Source: Ampelocalamus luodianensis
Lineage: Eukaryota; Streptophyta; Magnoliopsida; Poales; Poaceae
Direction: 5' to 3'
Length of the DNA stretch: 64,000 bases
Assembly: GCA_036346255.1 (NCBI GenBank)
Contig: CM070632.1
Location: 25,446,657-25,510,656, forward strand
In this document: piece after piece, positions 10,135 through 23,159 of the stretch
Layout of the letters: each line of letters opens with the position of its first letter
How positions within the stretch are numbered: the stretch's first letter is position 1
The notes under the pieces: model-generated
Seen by the model: only the letters and a program-made list of their open reading frames with translations
Told to the model about the DNA's origin: nothing
Databases searched by the model: none
Position numbers and translations under genes: made by a program

Positions 10135-13100
10135 TGTAACAGCCCTAACTTAGGGTTTGTATTTCAAATGTAAAATTTTGAGGAGAAATAAAAACTTTTG
10201 TTGTCTCTTCAAATCATTTGAAAGTTCCTACATTTTTCCCTAGCAATTTCCATTTTCTAGAATTAAATTCTTGTGAATGGAGATTGTTGTCAGCTAATTC
10301 TTAGCCTTCAAACTTTGATCATCCTCTGAAATTATTTTTCCTACCATCTTGATCATCCTATCTACCTCCCTGAATTATTTCACAATTTTTAGATTTTGTT
10401 TGCTATTTCAAATGGCCAAGTCAACTCTGTTTGAAATCTGGTCAAACTCCCTGCTCAGCAGCTTGTGAATTTTTCTAGAACAATGCAGTGCATAAAAAGT
10501 TCTGGAAAATTATACAAGGTTGTCCTCTGTCCCTAGTAGCTACCATAAAATTTCTGAAATTTTTGGAGCTCAGGAGCTACCTCTAAAAATTCTCCAAACT
10601 CTCTCACCTTTTAAAACTCCAAATCAAGATTTATCGTTCCTCTGCTCAACCCGAGCCCGACTCGAGTCCGACCCGCGCCACTTGACTCGCTCGCACCGCC
10701 TAGCTGCACCGCTGTGAGCCCGATGGCTGCCACCGTCCGATGCAGATCGTGGTGGCCCGCGGCGCCGAATCAACCGACCTGTCCAATGCATACACCAATC
10801 CCACCGCCCATTTCGATCCAACGGCGCATGCGGCCGATCAAATCAAACCACCGGTTCGCACCACCACTCGATCGTCGCCGACATGTGAGTCCCACCCGCC
10901 AAGATCGACTCGCCTTCTCCGCACTCACCGAGCTCGCGCCGTTAGCGCATGGGTGCCACGCACTCGCCGCCGCCACCTATATGCCCTCGTGTCCGCCTTT
11001 GGTGCATCGCCAGCCTTCTTTACCTCACCGCGACCACTCATCCCTCGCTTTCCCGCTCGTAGCTCTCCGCCGCTTGATTTCGCCGAGAAGAACCCGGCGC
11101 GCCGCCGTGTTAGCGCCGCCTTGATTCCGCAACCACGCCATCGTGATCTACTCTTCGCCGCTTCCATTTTGCCCATCCAGACCCTGGCGCCCAGTTGTAT
11201 CGCCTGTGGGCACCTTCGCTGCCTCCGCCTCCGGCATGCGGCGGCCCCGCGAGCTTGCTAGTGCTCGTGAGTTTCTAGCTTCGACACTTAGTCCCTTAGG
11301 ATCGCATTGATGCATCGAGTCTAACGGTGGGCTTGAGCCGCTTTTGTGCATCGTTGCGGCGCGCGACCAATTCTTCCCGAGCTCGTGTTCCGCCGCAGTG
11401 GCAATTCCGCCGCCGACCTTCTTCGCTCGGCGTTATCGTGCTCCTTGCTCTCGGTGTTGAGGCGGCTTAAGCTCACCTTCCGAGTCTTCTAGAAGCCCGT
11501 GACGCCTTCTCCGCGTGGATCGCACTTTCTTCTCCGCCTCCGCCGTCGTGAGCTCATCTCCGTCGACCATTGGGCTCCGCGTCACCGCCACCGGTTCGTG
11601 AGGTCTTTGCGAACCTTAAGGTACCACTCACTCGCCTTGAAACTCACCGTTTGCTAGATCACCGCGCGCCGCGCCATCGCGCGCTCGTGTTTCGCGGTGA
11701 ACCGCCGGTGATGATTTGTTTGACTCTAATCATGTCTACCTTGAGTCTCGCCTTGTGGGCCCTATTGGCTAATCCCGTTTAGAGAACCTTTAATCCATTT
11801 CGCTATATTTCCTCTCGAGTCGCCATGGGCCCATGATGTCGCTTAGTGGTGTGTAACCCTTGGCGATATGTTTTCCGTTGGGAGCGCTTCTCGTGAGGGT
11901 GTTTTAGGTTTGCACCTTAGTAAGTCAAGACGATTTTGAATACGCCGACGCCACTTTCGCGGGTGGTTGCTTTGGTCAAGATTTTCGCGGCCCGCCGCTG
12001 GCCGGCTAGCCGGGTCAGGTGCGAAATGGGTTGAGTGCATTATAGATTTCGGAAATGATTTAGTATTTCGTTTATGTTTTTCGTTGAGTCATAATTCAAT
12101 TAAACTTGTAAAATGCATAACTAATTCAATTTTTATCCAAATTGCATGAATCCAGGTCGTTTATTTTCATTTCAAATGTATTGTTTACTAAAATTAGCTT
12201 CACCCATGTCTCTGTAGCAAAATCTGTTAGCTAATAAAATGATGTCTTATGTATCTTCTAAATTAGAAAATGCATATCTCTTCCAAAAATTGTCCAAATT
12301 AAATGAACCCAATTCAGTAAAATTTCATTTTCAGATACTAACTATTAGGATAGGTTTTACACACTGTTTCTGTTCATGAAAATTTGTTAAGTAATTAACT
12401 AGTGGCTTGTTGTGTTTTTAGCTTAGAAAATTCATAGAAAATTGCTAATAACTTAAAATAACTTGTTCTCTGCTTCTAAAATTTTGTTATATCTTGCTTA
12501 GGTTGTCGTGTGAGTTTTAGCTTGTTTTGGTGTTGTTGTATGTTTGAGTTTTGTCGGTGTTATTCGCTCTTATTTGTCGTTATGTTCGATCGTTAGGCTT
12601 CGATATTTATGCAACCCCGAGGACGATCCTCCGCACCATATTGAGCAACAGCAGCCAGCAAAGCGCTTGATCATATTTATCCCAAGATTTTAAAGTCTAA
12701 TATTTTGTTTCAATGTATGTATGCATCGCTTAATTTGTGTTAAATTGATTAGTTAAATCAGAGTGCATATCCTCGTAGACAAAATATTGATCTCTACTAC
12801 CGAGCCTAGGTTATTTGTCGTGATTAGAGATCACTGGATGATTTCTTGTCACTTAGTAGATACGATTTCATTGCTTAGACATGCTTAGTATCGGAGAATC
12901 AAGCGGTTATCGACTTTAGTCGGAACCTTGATCACACAAAATTTACTACAACTTTATGTTTCAAGATTTTGCTATGCTTACTTGCAAAACTAAAACCAAA
13001 AACAAAATGATTTGGACGCGCACAATGGTAAGAATGGTGTGATCTTTGGGTGTGATCGAAAGGTGCCCGGTCAATTAAGGACCGAACATCTTGTGAGTTT

Positions 13101-14220
13101 TTGTTATCCAGCATTTCGCGCATAACCACACTAGAGGGTATGGGACCTCTCTTGACCTAGTACTTTGGCGTGTATTGGTCCCGGTCGCAGGAGGTCGCAG
13201 GAGGGACGGAGGTGGGAGCATGGTAGTTGTCCAAAGCTTTATCCCGAGTGGGTAGTTGTCTTTTCGGCTTTACCATGTAAGCGTATGGTGTTTCTACCCA
13301 TACGAGCTGCTCGGTTGATACACAATATTGGAAACAGCCTCAGAGGACTTAGTCAGGTGCAAAGATACCTTCGGAAGTGTGCTTTGGCTTAAAGGCGTCC
13401 GAGGTGTGGGTACAGTGGTACACCCGCAGGTTAAAAACTATTCGAATAGCCTCGCCCTAGGTGATGGACACGCTTGGGTAAGCTTATCGAGAGTTAGACT
13501 ACAACATTTAAATTAAAACTTGATGGGTGGTACTAACTGGATTCGTGTTATTGTTGTGGTGACTATGGGGATAGTCACTTCTAGGTTGTTTATCTTTCGC
13601 TTTTGTTATTACTATCCTTATCGTTATTTCAATCTTAAAAATGAATTGCAAACTTGCCTTCAAACTGATTACATTATTGCAAATGAAAATTGGCTTTATG
13701 CAAATAAAACATATGGCCTCCACCAAATAAGCTCGCATGTAGCATATGAACAGTCCGCTAGTTCACACGCTCATTTTGCGGGTACAAAGACAATCTTTGT
13801 ACTGTGTGCTTTGCTTAATGTTTTTGTTGCAGAGGAAGGAGGTGAGCCTCGTGGGCCTCATACGTGAGTCAGGCTGCGCTCGTGGGTGACGACTAGGCTT
13901 GGCGGTCCTGGCCGATGCCTTGTGGGTTGAAGGCACACCGATTGGCTTTGTTTATAGCCATCTTATGGCACTTTTGCTTCACCGCTGCTCGTTATTTGTG
14001 TATCTCATTCGCCGCCATGTCCGTAATATTGTTACTATTTGTTTATCTTCCGCTTGTAGTGTAATGTTTGGACTCTATGTTGAATGGAGTTGATGTCTAA
14101 TTTTGTAACGAGGTGCGATATCGCTCGAAGTATACATATCTGAGGATCGCTTTATTTGATTTGTGATGCTAGGACCGTGGTTGGTTAAGCATTACAAGCC
14201 AAATAAACCGGGTCCTCACA
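10135..14220 (+). repeat. Element T LTR 2 (4086 bp)
   Basis: Same ends as LTR 1 and collinear throughout. It differs mostly by 1-3 bp indels, many at CAG, CTG and CG strings. It serves as 3' LTR of copy 1 and 5' LTR of copy 2. No 5-bp duplication is seen at either end, as expected for an internal LTR of a recombined tandem. Confidence 0.93.
13438..13449. promoter_or_regulatory. Conserved LTR palindrome CTATTCGAATAG (T LTR 2)
   Basis: Same site and context as at 4598. Confidence 0.6.
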
Positions 14221-14224
14221 AAGT

Positions 14225-14237
14225 TGGTATCGAGCCA
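14225..14237 (+). promoter_or_regulatory. Primer binding site, T internal 2
   Basis: TGGTATCGAGCCA, identical to the site of copy 1 including the short CGAG. Confidence 0.85.
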
Positions 14238-14649
14238 TTCTCGACCGTAGTAACCCAAGCATAGTCGCCCTAGGATATTTTGAAAGTCTTATTTTCAAAT
14301 CATAAAAGGTTTATGAAAACCTAGGCGATTCTCGATTTTATTCTTACCTATCTTAGCTTTCTACTCTCATCTTACTCTAATTTAAGTTTTGAAACTTGGT
14401 TTCTCTCTTTCCTATCAAAAGATAGTTAATACCGTAGAATCACTTTGGGAGAACCAGAGGGAATTAGTTTAATTAAAAATTTTGTGGGGACATAAGGGTA
14501 AGATATGTATGAGTTTGCTAAGTGTCCGATCTTTGTCGCTTGGTTTTGTAACTTAAAAGTCTTGTGCTTGTTTTGTGTCATAGTAAGTTAATTGCAGTGG
14601 GTATTGACTTCGTGTTTTCCGCTATTGTTAACTTGTCTTAGTGAACCAG

Positions 14650-15625
14650 ATGGCCGGAGAACGCGTGGCGCCAAGCAGTCGGTCATGATGAGGAGCTTCT
14701 CCTCCGACCATGGTGAGGTTCTCGCCGATTGAGCGAAACCGCATGGACCGACGCGCATCTTGGAGGTTATTGCTAGGAATACCTCCACTCCCGCCGCTGG
14801 TGGCGCCACCGACGCGGGGACTTGCAGAGTTCCTCCGCACGCAGCCACCGACTTTCTCCCGCCTCCGAGGACCTCTCGATGCGACGATTGGTCGCGCATG
14901 GTTGAGCGAAGCTCAACATAGCTCGCCGCACGCAGACAAGGCACTCTTCGCGCCCCACCGCCTTGAGGGCGCAGACTCATGGTGGGAGAACTATCTCGCC
15001 ATGCAGCCCGCAGCCATGTGGTCGCGTGGGAGGAGTTCAGATCGATCGCTTTCGTCGCCCACATCCCCGATGGCCCGATGAAGTCAAGAAGAAGGAATTC
15101 TCGCGCCAAGCAAGGGCGCAAATGCGTGACGGAGTATCTATACGAGTTTAATCACTTGGCTCGTTATGTTCGGGGAGGTGGCCTCGATGAGGCTAAACAG
15201 AGAAGTTTATGGATGGCTTGTCCGAGGAGCCGCAGACAAGTTATCTATTGTGGACTTCTCGACTTTCGTGCCTTGGTAGATAAGGCCATCGTTGCAGAGC
15301 ATAAGGCGAAGGCGCTGGCGAAGTCCCGCAAGCGCAAATGGGAGGCACATCGCCTACTCACTCCCTCGCTCGTCCTCTGGCCGGGCCAAGACCAAAGGGT
15401 CTGTTTTTTGCTCCACCGCGCCGAGACCATCTCGCACCAGCCTCGCCCACCGCAGCCGTGAGCCAGCCACGGCGCCGCGATCCAAGACAGAGCGGCCTCC
15501 GCAATCCGGCGGCCGAGGTTACTTGTTTCGCCGCCACAACAAGGGCCATTATGCGAATGCTCGCTCGAGTGTTGCAGCAGCCCTCGCCCCAATGGAGGAC
15601 GCGGGCGGGGAGTGGTCATCCACCT
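14650..15625 (+). pseudogene. T copy 2 gag, frameshifted
   Basis: Second copy of the T Gag. The ATG at 14650 begins MAGERVAP and the frame is lost within about 15 codons, at a different indel from copy 1 (GCCAAGCAGTCGG against GCCAAAGCAGTCGGG). The Gag core lies at about 14818-14855, the YLYEFNHLARY block at about 15136-15168, and the knuckle at about 15519-15563 with the same Cys-to-Arg readings as copy 1. Because the two copies break at different places, neither looks like a simple duplicate of an already dead gene. Confidence 0.82.
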
Positions 15626-16160
15626 GACCATAAGGTGATCCAGAAGACCCAGGGTGCGAGCAGCGGTCGAGTGAACCACCTTTCAGCTGAGGAGGCTCAG
15701 GAGGCGCCAGATGTCGTGATGGGTACACTTCTTGTTAATTCTCGTCCTGCTGCAGTATTATTTGATTCTGGAGCATCGATTCTTTATTTCAAGATCATTT
15801 GCTGCTGCTAGTAGTCTTCACCTGTGTACCTTTGGGGTTCCTTTGCTCATCCGCTCCGGGCGGAAATGAGAGCCGATTTATAAAGTGTCGGATGTTCCTA
15901 TCATAGTTGAAGGAGTGGGATTTTGGCAAATCTCATTCGCTCGCTTCAATGAGTCCGATGTGATTCTTGGCATGGATTGGTTGTCCCAACATTTGGGGCA
16001 AATCGATTGTGCCAGAAGATTGTCTACCTTACCATTTCTTCAAAGAGCAAGTCGGATTTTCGCGCAATGCAGGGGCCACATCTATGTGCATTAGAGACAA
16101 AGCCACCTTGCAGATTCGTGGATGTTCCCATAGTATCCGACTTTGGGATGTCTTTCCAAG
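15626..16160 (+). pseudogene. T copy 2 aspartic protease region
   Basis: GRVNHLSAEEAQEAPDVVMG opens the region at about 15666. The catalytic block reads FDSGAS at 15761-15778, the active-site form that copy 1 lacks. The frame then shifts, and DVILGMDWLSQH-type sequence appears at about 15958-15992 in pieces. It joins reverse transcriptase without a stop of its own, as in a polyprotein. Confidence 0.8.
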
Positions 16161-16990
16161 ACTTGCCGGATGCCTCCGCTCGAGACTGAGTTTGTCATCG
16201 AAGTTGCTGCCCAGATCGCTCGATTTCAAGGCGCCAGACGGATGCCTCCCAATGAGCTAGAAGAATTGAAGAAGCAGCTTGGTGAGCTCCAAGCAAAGGG
16301 TTTCATCCGCCCCGCCATCTCCTTGGGGTTGTCCTGATCTTTGTGAAGAAGAAGGACAAGACTTTGCGCATGTGTGTTGATTACCGTCCTCTCAATGAAG
16401 TGACGGTGAAGAACAAATATCCTCTCGCCCGCATTGATGATCTTTTGACCAGCTTGTCCGAGCTCGTGTGTTCTCCAAGATTGATCCGAGATCGCTATCA
16501 TCAAGTCCGGATCGTATCGAGGATATCCCAAGACGGCCACTACTCGCTATGGCTGCAGACGAGTACACCGCCATGTCTTTCGGATTAACCAATGCTCCAA
16601 ACTTTGTTCATGAACTTGATGAATTCAAGATTCATGGAGTTTTTGGACAAATTTGTGGTGGTCTTCATTGATGATATTCTTATTTATTCCAAGATCAAGC
16701 AGAGTATGCCGAGCATCCAAGATTGTTTTGGGCGATTAAGGAACATCAACTATATGCAAAGTTCAAAGAAATGTGAGTTCGTTGAAGGAAGTGGCATTCT
16801 GGGCCATGTTCTTTCAACCGAGGCATAGCCGTGGATCCCAAAGAAGGTCACGATGTTCTATCTTGGGGCACCCAAGTCATCGATCAAAGCGGAGTTTTCG
16901 CTTAGCGGGCTATTACCGCCGCTTTATCGAGAACTTCTCCAAAATCGCAGCCGATGACCGAATTGCTTAAGAAGGACAAGAAGTTTGTAT
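16161..16990 (+). pseudogene. T copy 2 reverse transcriptase, frameshifted
   Basis: Blocks match copy 1: PPNELEELKKQLGELQAKGFI (about 16246-16308), KKKDKTLRMCVDYRPLNEV (about 16346-16402), KNKYPLARIDDLL, and the active-site FVVVFIDDILIYSK (about 16651-16692) with both aspartates. Frame changes occur near 16320, 16455, 16530 and 16700; some differ from those of copy 1. Confidence 0.87.
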
Positions 16991-17440
16991 GGTCCTCTCG
17001 CTTGTGATGAGAGCTTTGTGAGCTCAAGCGGCGATTGACTTCACTCCGCCCTACTCTTCCCGATATCCACAAGAGCTTCGATATTTATTATGATGCCTCT
17101 CGTCGGGACTCTGATGTGTTCTTATGCAGAAGGCAAGGCGCTTGCCTATGCATCCGTGCAATTGAGGCCTCATGAGCTCAACTATCCCACCCATGATTTA
17201 GAGCTTGTCGCAGAGTTCATGCACTCAAGATTTTGGCATTATTTGATCGAAACCGCCGTGAGGTGTATTCCGATCATAAGAGTTTGAAATACTTATTTAC
17301 TCAACCGATTTGAACCTCGTGCAGAGGAGATGGTTGGAATTAATCAAAGATTATGACATGGGTATTCGTGATCACCGGCAAGGCCAATGTGGTTGCCGAT
17401 GCACTTAGTCGAAAGGTGTATTGCAATACTTTGATGATCC
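16991..17440 (+). pseudogene. T copy 2 RNase H, broken
   Basis: A SFDIYYDAS-like block lies at about 17075-17101 (TATTATGATGCC, so Cys reads Tyr). LRPHELNYPTHDLEL at about 17163-17207 keeps the glutamate, and VVADALSRK lies near 17388-17416. Indels separate the pieces. Confidence 0.78.
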
Positions 17441-18757
17441 AAGAGCAAAGAACTCGCGCTTCTTGCATTCCAATGCCTCAACTTGGGTTTAGTTGAGCAT
17501 GGTTCCTTTGTCGCCTTGGTTGTGCAACCAACCTTGGTGGATCGATCAAGGCAAAGACAAAGAATCGATGATGGTGTGGGTAAAATCAAGCGTAATATCA
17601 AGGATGGATCACCAAGTGTTTCACGTAAGATGAGCACGGTGTTGTGTGGTTTGGGCAGCGCCTTGTGGTCCCAAAGGTCCCAGAGTTGCGGATTTGATTC
17701 TTCAGAGGCCCACGGTTCGCCTTTGTCCATCCATCCCGGGCCACTAAAATGTACCAAGATCCGCGCGAGATTTCGTGGACTCGCATGAAACGCGAGATTG
17801 CCGTGTTCGTGGCCGATGTGACATATGTTGTCGCGCCAAGGCCGAGCATCGGCCCAAAGCAGGTCTCTCCATCCCTTGCCTATACCAGAGTGGAAGTGGA
17901 TCAGAGGCATGGATTTTATCACCGTCCGCCTGCATTTCTTCGTGGAAGGATGCTATCCGGGTTGTTATCGATCGATTGACGGTTGTAGCGCACTTCCCGC
18001 CAAGATTACCACTCTCGTCACCGATTGGCGATCTCTATATCTCCCGTGATTGTGAGTTTGCATGGTGTGCCACGAACGATTGTGTCGATCGTGGCTCTCT
18101 TTTCACTTCTCGGCTATGGCACGCTTTACGTGAAGCCATGGGGACCCGTCTTTCTTTCATTTCACCTATCATCCTCGTGATCGATGGTCGACGAGCGAGT
18201 CAACCAAGTTCTTGAAGATATGTCTGCTTGTGTCCTTTCCTATGGAAAGAATTGGGAGAAGTGCCTACCACTTGCCGAGTTCTCCCACAACAACAGCCTT
18301 CCAGCTAGTCTCAGATGGCACCGCTTGAGGCTTTGTATGGGAGGCGATGCGTAACCCCATTGAACCGGTCGAGACCGGGAGAGACGCTTCTTGGCCTGGA
18401 TTCAATCAATGAGGCCGAAAGTCAAGTGCGCTTGATTCGTGAGCACTTGCGCGTAGCTCACCTGCGTAAGAGCTATGCGCATCGGCGCCGCGTGAGTTGA
18501 GTTTCCACCCAATGACTTTGTGTATCTCAAAGTCTCACCCAAGGGACATCGCTGCCGTGTCAAGGGCAACCGCTCCTCGATATGTCGGGCCGACGCATCA
18601 TCAAGAAAGTGGGAGCTATTGCATAAAAGTTGGAGTTGCCACTACACTGGAAGGGTGCATGATGTTTTCCATGTGTCACAATTGAAGAAGTGCCTCCGTA
18701 TTCCGCTGAGGAAACACCATTGGAAAATATCGATGTGCGTGAAGATCTGCCTTATCG
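17441..18757 (+). pseudogene. T copy 2 integrase, frameshifted
   Basis: The zinc-binding CDICCR block is near 17815-17832, PLPIPEWKW near 17875, the core start at about 17910 (MDFITVRLHFF), LHGVPRTIVS-like sequence at about 18060, ERVNQVLEDM near 18195, and EALYGRRCVTPLN at about 18324-18362. The tail carries MTLCISKSHP-type frame errors relative to copy 1. The catalytic residues are placed in order but in different frames. Confidence 0.8.
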
Positions 18758-18940
18758 TGAGCGCCCTTTCAGATCCTCAAGAAGTCGAACGCAGTAACAA
18801 GGAACCGTGATCAAGTTCCTTAAAGTTCAGTGGTCAAACCACTCCGAGGATGAAGCCACTTGGGAGCGGGAAGATCGCCTCCGAGCAGATTACCCATCCT
18901 TCTTCTCCCAGTTGATCGTAATCTGGCAGATTCCCGTAAG
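18758..18940 (+). pseudogene. T copy 2 chromodomain, partly frameshifted
   Basis: The second half is open (IKFLKVQWSNHSEDEATWER, in the frame 18807-19142) but the first half, QILKKSNAVTRN-like, is displaced by a missing base near 18778-18808. The natural stop after FFSQ is also lost to an extra T (CAGTTGA against CAGTGA in copy 1), so the frame runs on into the polypurine tract and LTR. Confidence 0.75.
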
Positions 18941-18949
18941 GGGGAGATT
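18938..18949 (+). promoter_or_regulatory. Polypurine tract, T internal 2
   Basis: AAGGGGGAGATT directly precedes LTR 3. It is two G shorter than that of copy 1. Confidence 0.86.
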
Positions 18950-21900
18950 TGTAACAGCCTCTAACTTAGGTTTGTATTTCAAATGTAAAATTTTGAGGAG
19001 AAATAAAAACTTTGTTGTCTCTTCAAATCATTTGAAAGTTCCTACATTTTTCCCTAGCAATTTCCATTTTCTAGAATTAAATTCTTGTGAATGGAGATTG
19101 TTGTCACTAATTCTTAGCCTTCAAACTTTGATCATCCTCTGAAATTATTTTTCCTACCATCTTGATCATCCTATCTACCTCCTGAATTATTTCACAATTT
19201 TTAGATTTTGTTTGCTATTTCAAATGGCCAAGTCAACTCGCTTTGAAATCTGGTCAAACTCCCTGCTCAGCAGCTTGTGAATTTTCTAGAACAATGCAGT
19301 GCATAAAAGTTCTGGAAAAATTATACAATGTTGTCCTCTGTCCCTAGTAGCTACCATAAAATTTCGAAATTTTTGGAGCTCAGAGCTACCTCTAAAAATT
19401 CTCCAAACTCTCTCACCTTTTAAAACTCCAAATCAAGATTTATCGTCTCTGCTCGAACCCGAGCCCGACTCGAGTCCGACTCCGCGCCACTTGACTCGGT
19501 CGCACCGCCTAGCTGCACCGCGCGGAGCCCGATGGTCGCCACCATCCGATGCAGATCGTGGCCCGCGGCGCCGAATCAACCGACCGTCCGAATGCATACA
19601 CCAATCCCACCGCCCATTTCAGATCCAACGGCCGGCGTCGATCAAATCAAACCACCGGTTCGCACCACTGATCGTCGCCGACATGTGAGTCCCACCGCCA
19701 AGATCGACTCGCCTTCTCCGCACTCACCGGAGCTCGCGCCGTTAGCGCATGGGTGCCACGCACTCCGCCGCCACCTATATGCCCTCGTGTCCGCCTTTGG
19801 TGCATCGCCAGCCTTCTTTACCTCACCGCGACCACTCATCCTCGCTTTCCCGCTCGTAGCCTCTCCGCCGCTTTCTTGATTTCGCCGAGAAGAACCCCGG
19901 CGCCGCCGCAGTTAGCGCCGCCTTGATTCCGCAACCACGCCATCGTGATCTACTCTCTTCGCCGCCCATTTTGCCCATCCAGACCCTCGGCGCCCGTTGT
20001 ATCGCCAGGGCACCTTCGCTGCCTCCGCCTCCGGTTGCGGCGGCCCCGCGAGCTTGCTAGTGCTCGTGAGTTTCTAGCTTCGACACTTAGTCCCTTAGGA
20101 TCGCATTGATGCATCGAGTCTAACTGGCTTGAGCCGCTTTGTGCATCGTTGCGGGCGTGCGACCAATTCTTCCCCGAGCTCGGTGTTCCGCCGCCGCGTG
20201 GCAATTCCGCCGCCGACCTTCTTCGCTTCGGCGTTATCGTGTGCTCCTTGCTCCCGGTGTTGAGGCGGCTTAAGCTCACCTTCCGAGTCTTCTAGAAGCC
20301 CAGACGCTTTCTCCGCGTGGACCGCACTTTCTTCTCCGCCTCCGCCGCCGTGAGCTCATCTCCGTCGACCATTGGGCTCGCGCCACCGCCACCGGGTTCG
20401 TGAGGTCTTTGCGAACCTTAAGGTACCACTCACTCGCCTTGAAACTCACCGTTTGCTAGATCACCGCGCGCCGCGCCACCGCGCGTTCGTGCTCGCGGCG
20501 GAACCGCCGGTGATGATTTGTTTGACTCTAATCATGTCTACCTTGAGTCTCGCCTTGTGGGCCCTATTGGCTAATCCCGCTTAGAGAACCTTTAATCCAC
20601 CGTTATATTTCTCTCGAGTCGCCATGTGGGCCCATGATGTCGCTTAGTGGGTGTGTAACCCTGGCGATACGCTTTTCCGTTGGGAAGCGCATTCTGCGGA
20701 GGGTGTTTTAGGTTTGCACTTAGTAAGTCAAGACGATTTTGAATACGCTTCGACGCCACTTTCGCGGTCGGGCTGTTTTGGTCAAGATTTTCGCCGCCCG
20801 CCGCTGGTCGGGCTAGTCGCCGTGGGTGCGAAATGGGTTGAGTGCATTATAGATTTGAAATGATTTAGTATTTCGGTTTATGTTTTCGTTGAGTCGTTAA
20901 TTCAATTAAACTTGTAAATGCATAACTAATTCAATTTTTATCCAAATTGCATGAATCCAGTCGTTTATTTTCATTTCAAATGTATTGTTTACTAAAATTA
21001 GCTTCACCCATGTCTCTCAGAGCAAAAATGTTAGCTAATAAAATGATGTCTTATGTATCTTCTAAATTAGAAAATGCATATCTCTTCCAAAATTGTCCAA
21101 ATTAAATGAACCCAATTCAGAAAATTTCATTTTCAGTATACTAACTATTAGGATAGGTTTTACACACTGCTTCTGCTCATGAAAATTTGTTAAGTAATTA
21201 ACTAGTGGCTTGTTGTGTTTTTAGCTTAGAAAATTCATAGAAAATTGCTAATAACTTAAAATAATTTGTTCTCTGCTTTCTAAAATTTTGTTATATCTTG
21301 CTTAGGTTGTCGTGTGAGTTTTAGCTTGTTTTGGTGTTGTTGTATGTTTGAGTTTTGTTTGTTATTCGCTCTTATTTGTCGTTATGTTCGATCGTTAGGC
21401 TTCGATATTTGCGGCAACCCCGAGGACGATCCTCCGCACCATATTGAGCAAAGCCTGTGCAAGCGCTTGATCATATTTATCCCAAAGATTTTAAAGTCTA
21501 ATATTTTGTTTCAAATTGTATGTATGCATCGCTTAATTTGTGTTAAATTGATTAGTTAAACTGAGTCGCATATCCTGTGAGACAAAATATTGATCTCTAC
21601 TACCGAGCCTAGGTTATTTGTCGTGATTAGAGATCGGATGATTTCTTGTCACTTAGTAGATACGATTTCACCGCTTAGACATGCTTAGTATCAGTAGAAT
21701 CTGGCGGTTATCGACTTTAGTCAGAACCTTGATCACACAAAATTTACTACAACTTTATGTTTCAGCATTTTGCTATGCTTACTTGCAAAACTAAACCAAA
21801 ACAAAAATGATTTGGACGCGCACAATGGTAAGAATGGTGTGATCTTTTGGGTGTGGATCGAAAGGTGCCCGTCAATTAAGGACCGAACATCTTGTGAGTT

Positions 21901-23027
21901 TTTGTTATCCAGCATTTCGCGCATAACCACACTAGAGGGTATGGGACCTCTTGACCTAGTACTTTGGCGTGTATTGGTCCCGGTCGCAGGAGGCCGCAGG
22001 AGGGACGGAGGTGGGAGCATGGTAGTTGTCCAAAAGCTTTATCCCCGAGTGGGTAGTTGTCTTTTCGGCTTTACCATGTAAGCGTATGGTGTTTCTACCC
22101 ATACGAGCTGCTCGGTTGATACACAATATTGGAAACACCTCGTAGGACTTAGTCAGGCTTGCATACCTTCTGGAAGTGTGCTTTGGCTTAAAGGCGTCCG
22201 AGGTGTGGGTACAGTGGTACACCCCGCAGGTTAAAAACTATTCGAATAGCCTCGCCCTAGGTGATGGACACGCTTGGGTAAGCTTATCGAGAGTTAGACT
22301 ACAACATTTAAATTAAAACTTGATGGGTGGTACGAACTGGGATTCGTGTTATTGTTGTGGTGACTATGGGGATAGTCACTTCTAGGTTGTTTATCTTTCG
22401 CTTTTGTTATTACTATCCTTATCGTTATTTCAATCTTAAAATGAATTGCAAACTTGCCTTCAAACCGTATTACATTATTGCAAATGAAAATTGGCTTTAT
22501 GCAAATAAAACATATGGCCTCCACCAAATAAGCTCGCATGTAGCATATGAACAGTCCGCTAGTTCACACGTCTGCCTTATGGTACAAAGACAATCTTTGT
22601 ACTCGTGTGCTTTGCTTAATGTTTTGTTGCAGAGGAAGGAGGTGAGCCTGTGGGCCTCACTTCGTGAGTCAGGCTGCCGCCGTGGGTGACGACTAGGCTT
22701 GGCGGTCCTGGCCGATGCCTTGTGGGTTGAAGGCACACCGATTGGCTTTGTTTATAGCCATCTTATGGCACTTTTGCTTCGCCGCTGCTCGTTATTTGTG
22801 TATTCATTCGCTTACCATGTCCGTAATATTGTTACTATTTGTTTATCTTCCGCTTGTAGTGTAAATGTTTGGACTCTATGTTGAATGGAGTTGATGTCTA
22901 ATTTTGTAACGAGGTGCGATATCGCTTCGGAAGTATACATATCTCGAGGATCAGTTTATTTGATTTGTGATGCTAGGACCAGGTGGTTGGTTAAGCATTA
23001 CAAGCCAAATAAACTGGGGTCCTCACA
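18950..23027 (+). repeat. Element T LTR 3 (4078 bp)
   Basis: Same TGTAACAGCC start and CCTCACA end. It is followed by CATGG and then by non-T sequence of element A instead of a primer site, so it is the terminal LTR of the array. Confidence 0.93.
22238..22249. promoter_or_regulatory. Conserved LTR palindrome CTATTCGAATAG (T LTR 3)
   Basis: Same site and context as at 4598. Confidence 0.6.
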
Positions 23028-23032
23028 CATGG
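23028..23032. repeat. 3' target site duplication of element T (CATGG)
   Basis: Exact copy of 1284-1288. Confidence 0.93.
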
Positions 23033-23159
23033 TTATAACTATTACTCCTTTTTTGTGGTCTACTTCTTTTTTAGTAATGTCCATCTACTAATATATGTGA
23101 GGGGCTAGGGGGTATAGGAGTATTTAGCAAGGAATTCATTGATGATAAAAGGAAAGTTT

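Larger units (their letters stand above)
1289..23027 (+). mobile_element. Element T: Tekay-like Ty3/Gypsy chromovirus in tandem form, LTR-internal-LTR-internal-LTR
   Basis: Three near-identical LTRs (1289-5382, 10135-14220, 18950-23027) alternate with two gag-pol regions (5383-10134 and 14221-18949). One 5-bp duplication, CATGG, flanks the whole array and none is seen at the inner junctions. That pattern means one insertion later enlarged by recombination between LTRs, or an assembly duplication. The Tekay/Del clade is indicated by LTRs of about 4.1 kb, a Gag core reading LAEFLRTQPPTF, and a chromodomain after integrase. Both gag-pol copies are shattered by short indels. Confidence 0.9.
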
